Below are positions 8,574 through 17,549 of a DNA stretch of 64,000 nt, piece after piece. Both the position numbers and the translations under genes were made by a program. The notes under the pieces were generated by a model, which did not search any database, was not told where the DNA came from, and was given only the letters and a program-made list of their open reading frames with translations. Source of the DNA: JAAEKA01 sp049299095 (GTDB lineage Bacteria > Chloroflexota > Anaerolineae > JAAEKA01); contig JBAQWV010000022.1 in NCBI GenBank assembly GCA_049299095.1, positions 32,127 to 96,126 on the forward strand, written 5' to 3'. Each line of letters starts with the position of its first letter. Position 1 is the stretch's first letter.

Positions 8574-8774
8574 TCAGTCAACCACAAACGCGACCTTGAC
8601 AAACGCCCGATATTCAACGATTTCATTGTCGCTGACCTGGGCATCGAAGCGCACGATTTCCATACTGCCGATACCGTGCAGGCTTTTACTCGCGCCGGAC
8701 AAGGCATTACGCGCGGCGTCCTCCCAACTCACGGTGGAGTTGCCGATCAGATCAATGATTTTACTTACAGCCAT
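8574..8774 (-). CDS. Dodecin family flavin-binding protein
   Basis: Dodecins are small cytoplasmic proteins that assemble as hollow dodecamers and store or buffer flavins, often with coenzyme A. The 66-residue product begins MAVSKIIDLIGNSTVSWED and carries the family pattern of a first strand, one helix (ARNALSGASKSLHGI) and two long strands, ending VEYRAFVKVAFVVD. The Trp in the SWEDA turn is the residue that stacks on the flavin in known dodecins. The ATG at 8774 follows AAGGAAGG and gives the usual length; a longer frame upstream adds 21 unrelated residues. It converges tail to tail with the Nudix gene, four bases apart. Confidence 0.9.
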   Translation of the reverse strand: MAVSKIIDLIGNSTVSWEDAARNALSGASKSLHGIGSMEIVRFDAQVSDNEIVEYRAFVKVAFVVD

Positions 8775-8887
8775 GGTACACCTTCCTTTCTCCAGCCCGC
8801 AACCGGCTGGTTCCGCTGGCGTTATCGTGTCCTGCATGATACCACACCCACAATTCGCCGCCCAATTCGCGCATCCTGATTGCTTGC

Positions 8888-8896
8888 TGGTATAAT
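8888..8896 (+). promoter_or_regulatory. Extended -10 promoter of the GT4 gene; leaderless start
   Basis: TGGTATAAT is a perfect extended -10 element. It ends six bases before the ATG at 8903, so transcription should start on or next to the start codon. I see no good -35 box and no ribosome site, which fits a leaderless transcript. Confidence 0.65.
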
Positions 8897-8902
8897 CCTG
8901 CC

Positions 8903-10048
8903 ATGCGCGTCACCATGATCTCTAAAGCGGTAGTCGTGGCTGCTTACCAGCGCAAGCTGGAAGAGCTGGCGCGGCTGCCCGGCATCGAACTCACCGTGAT
9001 CGCCCCTCCCTCTTGGCGTGACAGCCGCGGGGAAACGCAGCTTCAGCCCACCTTCACCGCGGGCTACCGGCTGGTCAGCACACCGCTTGCCTTCAACGGC
9101 CACTTTCATACCCACTTTTACCCGCAGTTGAGCCGTGTGCTGCACGAAGCCCGCCCCGATGTGTTGCACATGGATGAAGAGCCGTACAACCTGGCAACCG
9201 GTCAGGCGTTGCGCTGGGCCGCGCGCCGCCGCGTGCCTGCACTCTTCTTCACCTGGCAAAATCTGGATCGCCGTTATCCACCCCCCTTCCGCTGGATCGA
9301 GCAATACAGCTACACACACAGCGCCAGCGCCATTGCCGGCAATCAGGAGGCGCAACAAGTGCTGCGTGGCAAGGGCTACACGCGCCCGATCGCGGTTATT
9401 CCGCAGTTCGGCATTGACCCGCACCTGTTTGAACGTCGCGCGCTACCGCCGCTGGTACCCCCGTCCCCACAATACGCCCTGACCCTGGGCTATGCGGGTG
9501 GTTTCATACCGGAAAAAGGGGTGGATACCTTGCTGCACGCACTGGCCACCGCCCAAAAGCAGCTTGTCCAGGCTGGGCAGCGCCCCTTGCGGTTGTTGCT
9601 GGCGGGTGGCGGCGCGCAGCAAGCCGCGCTGGAGCAATTGGCCGCGCAGCTTGGGCTGGTTGAGCATGTCCGCTTCCTGGGTCGCGTGGGATCAGTGACC
9701 ATGCCCGCGTTCTATGCCAGCATTGATGCGCTGGCGATCCCCAGCCGTACCACCCCCACCTGGAAAGAACAATTCGGACGGGTGTTGATCGAAGCGATGG
9801 CGTGTGAGGTGGTGGTACTCGGTTCTGACAGTGGCGAAATTCCGCACGTAATCGGCGACGCCGGGCTGATTTTTCCCGAAGACGACGCGGCCACGCTGGC
9901 CGGGCAGTTGGTGCAACTGGCGACAGAACCTGCCTGGCGCGCAGCCTTGGCCCAGCGCGGGCGCGCCCGCGTGCTGGCAAATTTCACGCACCAACACATT
10001 GCCGCGGCCACGCTTGACGTGTACCGCGCCATGCTGTCCTACCCGTAA
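8903..10048 (+). CDS. Glycosyltransferase family 4
   Basis: A 381-residue retaining glycosyltransferase with the two-Rossmann GT-B fold. The C-terminal half has the donor-binding features of GT4: LGYAGGFIPEKGVDTLLHA around residue 195, LLLAGGGAQQAAL near 235, and an E-x7-E motif in EQFGRVLIEAMACEVVV near 290 that contacts the nucleotide sugar. The N-terminal acceptor domain contains RPDVLHMDEEPYNLA. It stands alone between the dodecin gene and a terminator, 20 kb from the large glycan cluster, so it may act in a separate glycan or glycolipid pathway. Donor and acceptor are unknown. Confidence 0.9.
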   Translation: MRVTMISKAVVVAAYQRKLEELARLPGIELTVIAPPSWRDSRGETQLQPTFTAGYRLVSTPLAFNGHFHTHFYPQLSRVLHEARPDVLHMDEEPYNLATGQALRWAARRRVPALFFTWQNLDRRYPPPFRWIEQYSYTHSASAIAGNQEAQQVLRGKGYTRPIAVIPQFGIDPHLFERRALPPLVPPSPQYALTLGYAGGFIPEKGVDTLLHALATAQKQLVQAGQRPLRLLLAGGGAQQAALEQLAAQLGLVEHVRFLGRVGSVTMPAFYASIDALAIPSRTTPTWKEQFGRVLIEAMACEVVVLGSDSGEIPHVIGDAGLIFPEDDAATLAGQLVQLATEPAWRAALAQRGRARVLANFTHQHIAAATLDVYRAMLSYP

Positions 10049-10074
10049 AACCAATTCTGCGGGGCTTAGAACGC

Positions 10075-10110
10075 GAGAACGCTCTGGATTGCCCGGTCCA
10101 GAGCGTTCTC
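10075..10110. terminator. Intrinsic terminator after the GT4 gene
   Basis: GAGAACGCTCTGGA (10075-10088) and its exact complement (10097-10110) form a 14-pair stem with an eight-base loop. It lies between two converging genes and could serve both. The U-run after it is weak (TATCG on the plus strand). Confidence 0.75.
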
Positions 10111-10204
10111 TATCGAAATAAGGAGGAGAAGAAGAGACTGATCATCTCTATTTGAGAATAGTCTATCACATCCTCGTTTTCAGTGCTGGACGTGAAACCT
10201 ACGT

Positions 10205-11158
10205 TTACCCTACGCTTTGTTCCGCATCTGCCATAATTTCGTCGGTAGCTTCCGCCGCCACCACGACAGCTTCCTCCACAGCTACAGCCAGCGGTGCATC
10301 CATCGTATCCAGCATCTCTGCCGGTGGCGCGGCTTCCGCCGCCCCATCGGCCACCACCTGGGCCGCAGTCGCCGCGTGGGGCATTACCGACTGCAACGCC
10401 TCGTCTAGCTTGCGGCGCAGATCGCTGATCACCTGCTTGCGTTCGCTCAAGGTGCTCTGCAACTGTGCCAGCCGTTCGTTGCGGTTGGACAGTTGTCCGG
10501 TTACATCGCTGACTTTCTGGCGCAGCACATTGATTTCAGCCTGCTGGCGTTTGACTGCCTGGCGCAGCCCCATCGCATCGTTGCCCTCGGCGCGCAAGTT
10601 GGTGCGCAGGCTGGTGATAATCTCATCGTTTTCGCCGTGTGACTTCTGCAGCGCGGCCAACTGTTGGCTAACCGCGTTGAATTGCTGTTCACGCGCCGCC
10701 AGTTGCCCCTTCAGGTCATCCACCTGCCTCTGCTGAGCCTGCCGGGCCACGTCGGCGTCCTGTGCAGCCTTTTCGAGCTGCTCCACCTGGGTGTTGCGTT
10801 CCTTGACCTGCCCTTCCAGGCGCGTCAGGGCACGCTCCAGATCGCCGCGCGCCCCTTCCATGTTGCGTACTTGCGCTTCGGCGGCGGCTTTGGCCTGCTC
10901 GCGGTCGCGCACATGGCCTTCCAGCTTGGCAACGTGCGCCTTGAACTCGTTCGCCTCCCGCTCGCGATGCTCCAGGCGCACGTTGAGCTTCTCCGTCTCT
11001 TCGCGTGCCTTTTGGCGTTCGCGTTCCAATTGGCTGGCCTGGCTGGTAAACGCGGCTCTTTGCGCGTTAAGCTGCCTGGTGCTGCTGTTGCGCATCACCA
11101 GCCACATTACCACCAGCCCCAGAACAAAACCGATCACCGCCCACAGGATTGGATCCAT
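10205..11158 (-). CDS. Membrane-anchored coiled-coil protein
   Basis: A 317-residue protein with one N-terminal membrane helix (residues 4-22, ILWAVIGFVLGLVVMWLVM) followed by about 240 residues of near-continuous heptad repeats rich in Glu, Gln, Arg and Ala (for example QLERERQKAREETEKLNVR). The C-terminal 55 residues are low-complexity, acidic and Ala-rich. The layout resembles RmuC-like or cell-envelope spacer proteins, but the RmuC nuclease domain is missing. I cannot assign a function. It would form a rod fixed to the inner face of the membrane, possibly in cell shape, division or chromosome organisation. Confidence 0.75.
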   Translation of the reverse strand: MDPILWAVIGFVLGLVVMWLVMRNSSTRQLNAQRAAFTSQASQLERERQKAREETEKLNVRLEHREREANEFKAHVAKLEGHVRDREQAKAAAEAQVRNMEGARGDLERALTRLEGQVKERNTQVEQLEKAAQDADVARQAQQRQVDDLKGQLAAREQQFNAVSQQLAALQKSHGENDEIITSLRTNLRAEGNDAMGLRQAVKRQQAEINVLRQKVSDVTGQLSNRNERLAQLQSTLSERKQVISDLRRKLDEALQSVMPHAATAAQVVADGAAEAAPPAEMLDTMDAPLAVAVEEAVVVAAEATDEIMADAEQSVG

Positions 11159-11321
11159 ACTGGCCTCCTGAATTGACTGACAACGTGCTGGCTGCGGCCA
11201 GCCACAAAGGATGGGGTCACGATAAAGGGGTGGAACGAAACAAACATCTATAATTTAACACTGTTTTGTGTGTTAGACAAGTGCATCGTGCCTGCATTCA
11301 AAGACATGCCCGCACAGCGGG

Positions 11322-11327
11322 TATAAT
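11322..11327 (+). promoter_or_regulatory. -10 box of the second Nudix gene
   Basis: TATAAT lies 32 bases before the ATG, predicting a leader of about 26 bases that includes a GGAGGCAAGGA ribosome site. The -35 region is poorly conserved (TTCAAA, 19 bases upstream). Confidence 0.5.
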
Positions 11328-11359
11328 GCAATGACAATCCCAACACGCGGAGGCAAGGA

Positions 11360-11824
11360 ATGGCTCGCAAAGTCACAACGCTGGTTTATGCACTGCGCGA
11401 CGGCCAGGTGGCGCTGATGCGGCGGCGCAAATGGCCGAACTTTGGACAATGGACCGCACCCGGCGGCAAGGTAGAGCTGGACGAATCGCCACAGGAATGT
11501 GCCGTGCGCGAATTGGCCGAAGAAACGGGTCTGCTGGCCGCGGGCCAGCCCGAACTGCGCCTGATCGTCACCGAAACCTCGCCCGTACCCGATGAACACT
11601 GGCTGATGTTTATCTATCTGATACGCCAGACCACCGGCGAGTTGGCGACTGACAGCGTCGAAGGCGAGTTGGCCTGGGTGGACGTGGATCAGGTGCTGGC
11701 GTTGGATATTCCCCAGGCCGACCGCATCTTTTACCCGCTGGTGCTGGATGGTACACCCTGCCCGCGCAGCCTGAAATTCAGCTATGACGCCGCGCTCAAG
11801 CTGATAGAGTGGCGCATTGAATAG
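11360..11824 (+). CDS. Nudix hydrolase (MutT-like)
   Basis: A 154-residue Nudix enzyme. The Nudix box GGKVELDESPQ followed by AVRELAEETGLL begins at about residue 35. The opening WPNFGQWTAPGG segment resembles enzymes acting on oxidised purine nucleotides or related dNTPs. The C-terminal WVDVDQVLALDIPQADRIFY region forms the usual last strand and helix. A strong GGAGG-type ribosome site and a -10 box support the start. It is tail to tail with pcm, three bases apart. This is one of three unrelated Nudix genes in the window. Confidence 0.9.
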   Translation: MARKVTTLVYALRDGQVALMRRRKWPNFGQWTAPGGKVELDESPQECAVRELAEETGLLAAGQPELRLIVTETSPVPDEHWLMFIYLIRQTTGELATDSVEGELAWVDVDQVLALDIPQADRIFYPLVLDGTPCPRSLKFSYDAALKLIEWRIE

Positions 11825-11827
11825 CCC

Positions 11828-12502
11828 TTACCAACCATACGCACCCAGCAGCGGCACAAACACCACTGGCGACAGCTCTTCGCGCGAAAAGGTGTCGCCG
11901 CGGCGCTGCACCAGCAGCAAGTTTTGACAGTCGAGCGGGCCGACCGGAGCCAGTAATCGCCCGCCGTCAGCCAGTTGCTCCAGCAGCGGCTGCGGCACGT
12001 CCGGTGCAGCACAAGTGAGGAGAATTGCATCATATGGACTGTGTTCGGCCCAGCCCAGGCTGCCATCACCGACGCGATACTGCACGTTGGCCGCGCCCCA
12101 AGCCGTCAGGGTTTGCCGGGCACGTTGTGCCAGCGCGTCCAGCCGCTCTACTGTGTACACGGAGCGGGCCAGCAGGCTGAGCAGCGCGGTCTGATAACCA
12201 GAGCCAGTACCGATCTCCAGCACCTTTTCGTCGCCGCGCAAGTGCAACAACTCGGTCATATGCGCCACCACGTAGGGCTGTGAGATCGTTTGCCCCTCAC
12301 CGATGGGCAGCGCGCCGTCGTAATACGTCGCCGCGCGGTCTTGATCAGGCACGAACAGCTCGCGCGGGATGCGTTGCATAGCCGCCAGCACGCGCGCGTT
12401 CCGCACACCGCTGGCCTGGAGCTGGTGCTGCACCATCCAGTCGCGCTGTTCCGCAAAAGGCAGATCACGCGGAGCCGATGTACGCACGGGCTTTACGTCC
12501 AT
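11828..12502 (-). CDS. pcm: Protein-L-isoaspartate O-methyltransferase
   Basis: Pcm uses S-adenosylmethionine to methylate abnormal isoaspartyl residues and starts repair of aged proteins. The 224-residue product has the family's IGEGQTISQPYVVAHMTELL segment (about residues 70-90), the SAM motif EIGTGSGYQTALLSLLA, the acidic VERLDALAQRA and DAILLTCAAPDVPQPLLEQL post-motif. The ATG at 12502 is preferred because GAAGGG lies four bases before it. The alternative TTG at 12514 overlaps the stop of the upstream acylphosphatase gene. The two genes form a small operon, both linked to protein or metabolite damage control. Confidence 0.95.
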   Translation of the reverse strand: MDVKPVRTSAPRDLPFAEQRDWMVQHQLQASGVRNARVLAAMQRIPRELFVPDQDRAATYYDGALPIGEGQTISQPYVVAHMTELLHLRGDEKVLEIGTGSGYQTALLSLLARSVYTVERLDALAQRARQTLTAWGAANVQYRVGDGSLGWAEHSPYDAILLTCAAPDVPQPLLEQLADGGRLLAPVGPLDCQNLLLVQRRGDTFSREELSPVVFVPLLGAYGW

Positions 12503-12510
12503 AATACCCT

Positions 12511-12789
12511 TCAATAGCGCACTGCAAAGCTGGTCAGGTCGCCGGTGGGAGTTTCCTCCAGCACGGTGACATCAGTTACGTAGGCGTTGGGCGGGCCAGT
12601 CTGGCACCACGCCACCACTTTATTGACTGCGCTAGCTTCACCCTCGAAAACCGCCTCGACGCGGCCATCGTCCAGATTACGCACCCAGCCGCGTGCACCG
12701 TGCGCCAGTGCCTGCCGCTGCGTAGTCGCGCGGAAAAATACCCCGTGAACGTGCCCGCTGATCCAAACATGCACGCGCCTGACTGGCAT
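12511..12789 (-). CDS. acyP: Acylphosphatase
   Basis: A 92-residue enzyme that hydrolyses carboxyl-phosphate bonds such as acetyl-phosphate or acyl-phosphate side products. The phosphate-binding loop and catalytic Arg are in GHVHGVFFRATTQRQA (residues 10-25), and the catalytic Asn is in GWVRNLDDGRVEAVFEG. The ATG at 12789 gives the normal family length and follows GAGGT; an open frame extends 22 residues further upstream but adds no family sequence. pcm follows with eight bases between the stop codon and its ATG. Confidence 0.93.
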   Translation of the reverse strand: MPVRRVHVWISGHVHGVFFRATTQRQALAHGARGWVRNLDDGRVEAVFEGEASAVNKVVAWCQTGPPNAYVTDVTVLEETPTGDLTSFAVRY

Positions 12790-12934
12790 GACAGTACCTC
12801 GTGGAAGCATAAAACGCGGATTTGATGCGTTCTGCTCCTGTTGTATCATTTCCAACGCACGCTGTCAAGCGAAGATTTTATCGCAAGTGCCGGGCGCTGT
12901 CACCCCGTTCAGTCACGCCGTATTCCCGCCCAGA

Positions 12935-14854
12935 TTACTCCGCCAACTCCAGCCAGCGCAGCATGGCCGCGTCCAGATCGGCTTCGCTGGCGGCCAACTG
13001 CTCGGCCAGCGTTTGCAGCCGCTGATAATCATCACCGCTGGCAGCCAGCTCGGCATGCAGCGCGGCCAGTCGCTCCTCCAGTGCGTGAATCTGTGTTTCC
13101 AGTCCTTCCCGCTCGCGCTGTTCTTTCCATGACACCTTGCGCGTGGATTCGCCGCGCCGCGCCGGCTTAGGGCGTTCGCGCGTGGCAGGCTCAACGTGCG
13201 GGCTGCGCGACGCTTCCCCCGCGCGCAGGCTCTGGTACACTTCAAAGGGCGCGGGGTAACGGCCACTGACGGCGCCGCCCGGCGCAAAATTGACCAGGAA
13301 ATCCACGGTGCGGTCCAGGAAATAGCGGTCATGGCTGGCGACCACCAAACACCCCTTGAAGTGGTCGAGAAATTCCTCCAGCACGGTCAGGGTTTGAATA
13401 TCGAGATCATTGGTCGGCTCGTCCAGCAGCAGCACGTTCGGCTGGTGCATCAGCGTGCGCAGCAGGTAAAGCCTGCGCCGTTCGCCGCCGCTCAGCGCAC
13501 CGATATAGGCATATTGCTGTGGCCGCGGGAACAAAAACCATTCCAGCATCTGTGGGGCATCAATCAATTGCAAATCCACGGCCATGCGATTCCAGGCCGG
13601 TGTGTTGCGTTCTGCGATGCGAATCAGCTCGGCTTCCCCCTTGATGAAATCCAGCACGCGCTGCGCGGGGTCCAGCTCGACGTTGCGTTGGTCATAGTAG
13701 CCCAAATGCACCGTTTCCCCCCATTCGACTGTGCCTGCATCCGCCACCAGCCGCCTCGCCAGAATGTCGAGAAAGGTGCTTTTGCCCGCGCCGTTGGGGC
13801 CGATGATGCCGATGCGATCACCGGGGGCCAACTCGAAATCCACATTTGTCAGCACGGCCCTGGCGTCGTAGGCTTTGGCGATGCCCTGCGCGGTCAGCAC
13901 CTTTTTACCGAGGCGGCGGCTGGCCAGCGTCATAGCGACGCGCTCTTGCTGCGTGTCGTAGCGCAGCCGCTCCATCTCTGCGGCCCGCTGCTGCCGTGCT
14001 TTTTGCTTGGTGCCGCGCGCCGAGGGCGACCGGCGCAGCCATTCCAACTCGCGGCGCAGCAGGCGTTGACGGTCTTCTTCGGCTTTCGCCAGCCGCGCGT
14101 GACGCTCGGCAGACAATTCGAGGTAACGGCTGTAGTTGCCGAGATAACTGACCAGCGTGCGGCGATCCAGCTCAACGATGCGGTTAACCACACGGTCAAG
14201 GAAGTAACGGTCGTGTGTAACCAGCAGCAGCGCGGCAGGCATCGTCAGCAGGAATTGTTCCAGCCAGTCAATTGTCTCCGCGTCCACATGGTTGGTCGGC
14301 TCGTCCAGGATGAGCAAATCGCCGGGGTCGAGCAGTGCGCGCGCCAATGCCACGCGCTTGCGTTGGCCGCCGCTTAGCGCGCCGACGCGCAGACTGGGCG
14401 ATGGCTCGATACCCAGCCGTGTTAACACCGCACGGGCTTGTGCTTCCGCGGCCCAGCCGGCTGTGCGATCCATGGCCGCGTTCAGGTCGGCAAAGCGCGC
14501 CTGCGCGCGTGGATCGTCAGGCGCGTCCTGCAAAGCCAGATTGGCTGCTTCGTAGTCGCGCAGCAAGCGCATCTGGGGTGCGTCGCTCTGAAACAGCGTT
14601 TCCAGGACTGAGAGCTGGTCGTCGAGGACGGGTTCCTGCGGCAGGTAGCGCACGCGCACGTTGCCCCAGATGGTCACTCGCCCGGCGTCTGGCGCTTCTA
14701 CACCCGCGATGATGCGCAGGAGGGTGGTTTTGCCGCTGCCGTTGATGCCGATCAAGCCGATGCGGTCGCCGCTGTTGACGAGCAGGCTGACACTGTCGAG
14801 CAGCACGCGTTCGCTGTATTGTTTGCTGACGTTGTCGAGGGTTACCAGGTTCAC
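12935..14854 (-). CDS. uup: ABC-F family ATPase, Uup type
   Basis: A soluble 639-residue protein with two ATP-binding domains and no membrane part. ABC-F proteins act on ribosomes and translation; Uup homologues also affect replication and transposon excision. Domain 1 has GINGSGKTTLLRII, LSGGQRKRVALARALL and LLILDEPTNHVD. The linker of about residues 240-300 is charged and Arg-rich. Domain 2 has GPNGAGKSTFLDIL, LSGGERRRLYLLRTL and VLLLDEPTNDLD. After residue 530 comes a Pro/Arg-rich stretch and a C-terminal coiled coil of about 70 residues (QIHALEERLAALHAELAA), the DNA-binding-like tail that marks Uup among ABC-F members. It is divergent from ychF. Confidence 0.93.
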   Translation of the reverse strand: MNLVTLDNVSKQYSERVLLDSVSLLVNSGDRIGLIGINGSGKTTLLRIIAGVEAPDAGRVTIWGNVRVRYLPQEPVLDDQLSVLETLFQSDAPQMRLLRDYEAANLALQDAPDDPRAQARFADLNAAMDRTAGWAAEAQARAVLTRLGIEPSPSLRVGALSGGQRKRVALARALLDPGDLLILDEPTNHVDAETIDWLEQFLLTMPAALLLVTHDRYFLDRVVNRIVELDRRTLVSYLGNYSRYLELSAERHARLAKAEEDRQRLLRRELEWLRRSPSARGTKQKARQQRAAEMERLRYDTQQERVAMTLASRRLGKKVLTAQGIAKAYDARAVLTNVDFELAPGDRIGIIGPNGAGKSTFLDILARRLVADAGTVEWGETVHLGYYDQRNVELDPAQRVLDFIKGEAELIRIAERNTPAWNRMAVDLQLIDAPQMLEWFLFPRPQQYAYIGALSGGERRRLYLLRTLMHQPNVLLLDEPTNDLDIQTLTVLEEFLDHFKGCLVVASHDRYFLDRTVDFLVNFAPGGAVSGRYPAPFEVYQSLRAGEASRSPHVEPATRERPKPARRGESTRKVSWKEQREREGLETQIHALEERLAALHAELAASGDDYQRLQTLAEQLAASEADLDAAMLRWLELAE

Positions 14855-14914
14855 ACTGTGAGCATAGCACGGCGCGCGCCATTTACCAAAAAGTTTGATG
14901 CAGGCCGCTGAACG

Positions 14915-14944
14915 TTGGCGTTTTGCCCCAAGTCCGGCTATAAT
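14915..14944 (+). promoter_or_regulatory. Promoter of ychF
   Basis: TTGGCG (14915-14920) and TATAAT (14939-14944) are 18 bases apart. Transcription would begin near 14951 and leave about 100 bases of leader. No clear ribosome site precedes the ychF ATG. Confidence 0.6.
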
Positions 14945-15049
14945 GCCCGCAGTTCAAGCTGGACTGCCCAAGCTATGCTTGCTGGAGCTATTGTTTATTG
15001 ACCCGGCAGGCAATATCATTCTTCATTCACCTATTAAGCACGCATTATC

Positions 15050-16135
15050 ATGGAAATTGGCATCATCGGACTTCCCAACAGCGGTAAAACGACCATCTTC
15101 AACGCGCTGACCCGCGGCGACCAGCCTACGTCGGCCACTTCTTCCGGCAAGCTGGAGTTCCACAGTGCGGTGGTGGACGTGCCGGACGAGCGTGTGGACA
15201 TCCTGACAGGTATGTTCAAACCGCGCAAAACTATCTACGCCAAAGTGACCTACACCGACATCGCGGGGTTGGATCAAGGCATGGCGCAAAAGGGGCTGAG
15301 CGGGCAACTGCGCCATCGTATCAGCCAGATGGACGCGTTCATTCATGTGGTGCGCGCCTTCGACAACGACAGCGTGAGCCATCCGCTCGTGACGGTTAAC
15401 CCGCAGCGCGACCTGGAGGTGCTGGAGCAGGAGATGATCCTGCTGGACCTGCTGGCTGTGCAAAATCGCCTGGAACGCATTACCGAAGGCATTAAGCGTG
15501 CCAAGAAGGGTGGCGAAGAGCGGCAGGGGCTGGAAACAGAGCAGGTGAGCTTTGAGCGGATGCAGGCTGCGCTGGAGGCAGAAACGCCGCTGCGCGATCT
15601 GGAATTCAGCGCGGAGGAACTACCCAACCTGCGCGGCTTTGGCTTTTTGACACTGAAGCCGGTGATGGTGCTGGTGAATCTGGGCGATGAGGCCGCGCCA
15701 CCAGAGCAATTTATCCGTTACCAGCACCGCGCCACCGAGTTGATGGCGCTGCAAGGCAAACTGGAGATGGAAATTGCACAACTGGAGGCTGACGAAGCCA
15801 GCATGTTTATGGAAGAGTTCGGCATCAGCGAGCCGGCGTTGAGCCGCATGATCCGCGCGAGCTATGATCTGGTGGGGCTGGAAAGTTTCTTCACTGTGGG
15901 CGAGGACGAAGTGCGCGCCTGGACGGTGCGCAAGAATTCCAACGCGGTTGAGGCGGCGGGCGCGATCCATTCCGACCTGGCGCGCGGCTTTATCCGTGCC
16001 GAGGTGGTGTCGTATGCGGATTTGATCGCGACGGGCGGCATGGTGGAAGCCAAAAAGGCCGCGGCGTTGCGGCTGGAAGGCAAGGACTATATGGTGCAGG
16101 ACGGCGACATTCTGCACGTGCGCTTCTCGCCCTGA
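15050..16135 (+). CDS. ychF: Redox-regulated ATPase/GTPase YchF (Obg family)
   Basis: YchF is an ancient P-loop protein of the Obg group that binds ATP in preference to GTP, associates with ribosomes and is linked to the oxidative stress response. The 361-residue product has the P-loop GLPNSGKTTIFNAL at residues 6-19, the G3 motif DIAGL near 71, and at the G4 position VNLGDE in place of NKxD, which fits the altered nucleotide specificity of YchF. A helical insert follows (about 120-190). The C-terminal TGS domain includes AIHSDLARGFIRAEVVSYAD and ends with the usual GDILHVRF. It converges with an RNA methyltransferase gene. Confidence 0.94.
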   Translation: MEIGIIGLPNSGKTTIFNALTRGDQPTSATSSGKLEFHSAVVDVPDERVDILTGMFKPRKTIYAKVTYTDIAGLDQGMAQKGLSGQLRHRISQMDAFIHVVRAFDNDSVSHPLVTVNPQRDLEVLEQEMILLDLLAVQNRLERITEGIKRAKKGGEERQGLETEQVSFERMQAALEAETPLRDLEFSAEELPNLRGFGFLTLKPVMVLVNLGDEAAPPEQFIRYQHRATELMALQGKLEMEIAQLEADEASMFMEEFGISEPALSRMIRASYDLVGLESFFTVGEDEVRAWTVRKNSNAVEAAGAIHSDLARGFIRAEVVSYADLIATGGMVEAKKAAALRLEGKDYMVQDGDILHVRFSP

Positions 16136-16168
16136 GCAAGCTGAGAAGTCCACACGCGGGCGCGGCGG

Positions 16169-17527
16169 CTACGCGCGCACGAACAGCGCCATACTTTCAA
16201 TGTGATAGGTTTGCGGGAAAAGGTCAACCGGCTGCACCTGCACGAGACGATAACCGGCTTGCAGCAGCAGCTTGGCGTCGCGCGCGAGCGTGGCCGGGTC
16301 GCAGGAGATGTAGAGCAGTTTGGCAGTGCGCAAACGGGCTAACTGGGCCACGACTTCCGGGCCAGCACCGCTGCGCGGGGGATCAATCAAGGCGATGTCA
16401 AGGCGCGGCCCGGTGGTGGCATCCTCCGGACCATCCAGCGTCGCCAGCACTTCGGCCACCGGCCCTTCGTGCAGGGTCACGTTGTCCAGGTCGCGCGCGT
16501 TCCAGGCGAAATCCTCGCACGCGGAGGGCGATTCTTCGATGCCAATGACCTGGCCCACCTGCCCAGCCAGGCTGAGGCCAAATAGTCCCACCCCACAGTA
16601 GCCATCCAGGAGGATTTCATGCCCGTGCAGATCGAGCATTTCCGTAGCTAGCGCCACCATTACTTCCGCGCCGACGGTATTTACCTGGAAGAAGCTGGCA
16701 GCGGATACACGGAAAACCCGCTCGGCTACCTGCTCCTCCAGCCATGGATCGCCGATCAGCGGTTGGAAGTCACCATCGCGACGGCGTATCACCGCGCGCA
16801 CGGGCAGGTCTTCGATCACAAAGTTCGGCGCACGCTCGCCAATAGTCTCGAAAGCCAGCAAACGCTGATCGGTATTGATGCCCGCGCGCAGACTGACGCG
16901 GCGTACCGTTACCGGTGGCTCTGCCGGGTCTTCCGGCTCATCCAGCAACTCGTTTTCCACCGGTGTAGCCTGCAAAGCCGCGTGCATTTCGTCCAGCAGG
17001 GGATGCAACAGCAGGCAGCGTTCCACCGCCAGAATGTCATCGTTAGGCGTGCTGCGCGGCTGGCCCTGGCCCACGCCGTCGCGCACGTACCCCAGCCCGC
17101 CGGCTGCATCAGCCGTCAACTGCACATGGTTGCGATAGCCAAAGTCGAGCAGGCCCGCGTCGTCGGCCAGGGCAATCGGTTCCAGCACCGGCGGCTCGGC
17201 AATGCCGCCCAGGCGGCGTAGCTGATCCGCCACTACTTCCGCTTTTAACGCCAGTTGCCGTTCGTAGGTGATGTGTTGCCATTGGCAGCCGCCGCATTGG
17301 CCCGGCCCGAAATAGGGGCAGGGGGGCGTGACGCGGTCATCGGAGGGTGTGACCACCGTCAACAGGCGCGCACGTGCCCAACGCGGCTTTTCTTCTGTCA
17401 GTTCGACCGTGACTGTTTCACCGGGGATGGCATAGGGAACGAAGATGATCTTGCCGGCGTGCTGGCCAATGGCTTCGCCGCCGTGGGCGATGCTGGTGAG
17501 GGAGAGGGAAATGGGGGCTGTTGACAT
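16169..17527 (-). CDS. rlmD: 23S rRNA (uracil-5-)-methyltransferase, TrmA/RumA family
   Basis: A 452-residue SAM-dependent enzyme that makes 5-methyluridine in rRNA or tRNA. The N-terminal TRAM domain (about 1-55) is followed by an iron-sulfur cluster motif CPYFGPGQCGGCQ with a later Cys in ERCLLLHP. The catalytic domain shows LLDGYCGVGLFGLSLA, DPPRSGAGPEVV and the catalytic Cys in LLYISCDPATLARD. The ATG at 17527 is chosen because the longer in-frame stretch reads through an inverted repeat. Whether the target is U1939, U747 or tRNA U54 cannot be decided here, so the symbol is provisional. Confidence 0.88.
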   Translation of the reverse strand: MSTAPISLSLTSIAHGGEAIGQHAGKIIFVPYAIPGETVTVELTEEKPRWARARLLTVVTPSDDRVTPPCPYFGPGQCGGCQWQHITYERQLALKAEVVADQLRRLGGIAEPPVLEPIALADDAGLLDFGYRNHVQLTADAAGGLGYVRDGVGQGQPRSTPNDDILAVERCLLLHPLLDEMHAALQATPVENELLDEPEDPAEPPVTVRRVSLRAGINTDQRLLAFETIGERAPNFVIEDLPVRAVIRRRDGDFQPLIGDPWLEEQVAERVFRVSAASFFQVNTVGAEVMVALATEMLDLHGHEILLDGYCGVGLFGLSLAGQVGQVIGIEESPSACEDFAWNARDLDNVTLHEGPVAEVLATLDGPEDATTGPRLDIALIDPPRSGAGPEVVAQLARLRTAKLLYISCDPATLARDAKLLLQAGYRLVQVQPVDLFPQTYHIESMALFVRA

Positions 17528-17549
17528 GACATTCGAGTTGACGGGTAGC

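Noticed and set aside
13196..14377. 393-codon plus-strand open frame inside uup
   Set aside because: It runs opposite to two intact ABC-F ATP-binding domains; its product is Gln/His/Arg-rich, typical of antisense frames in high-GC DNA.
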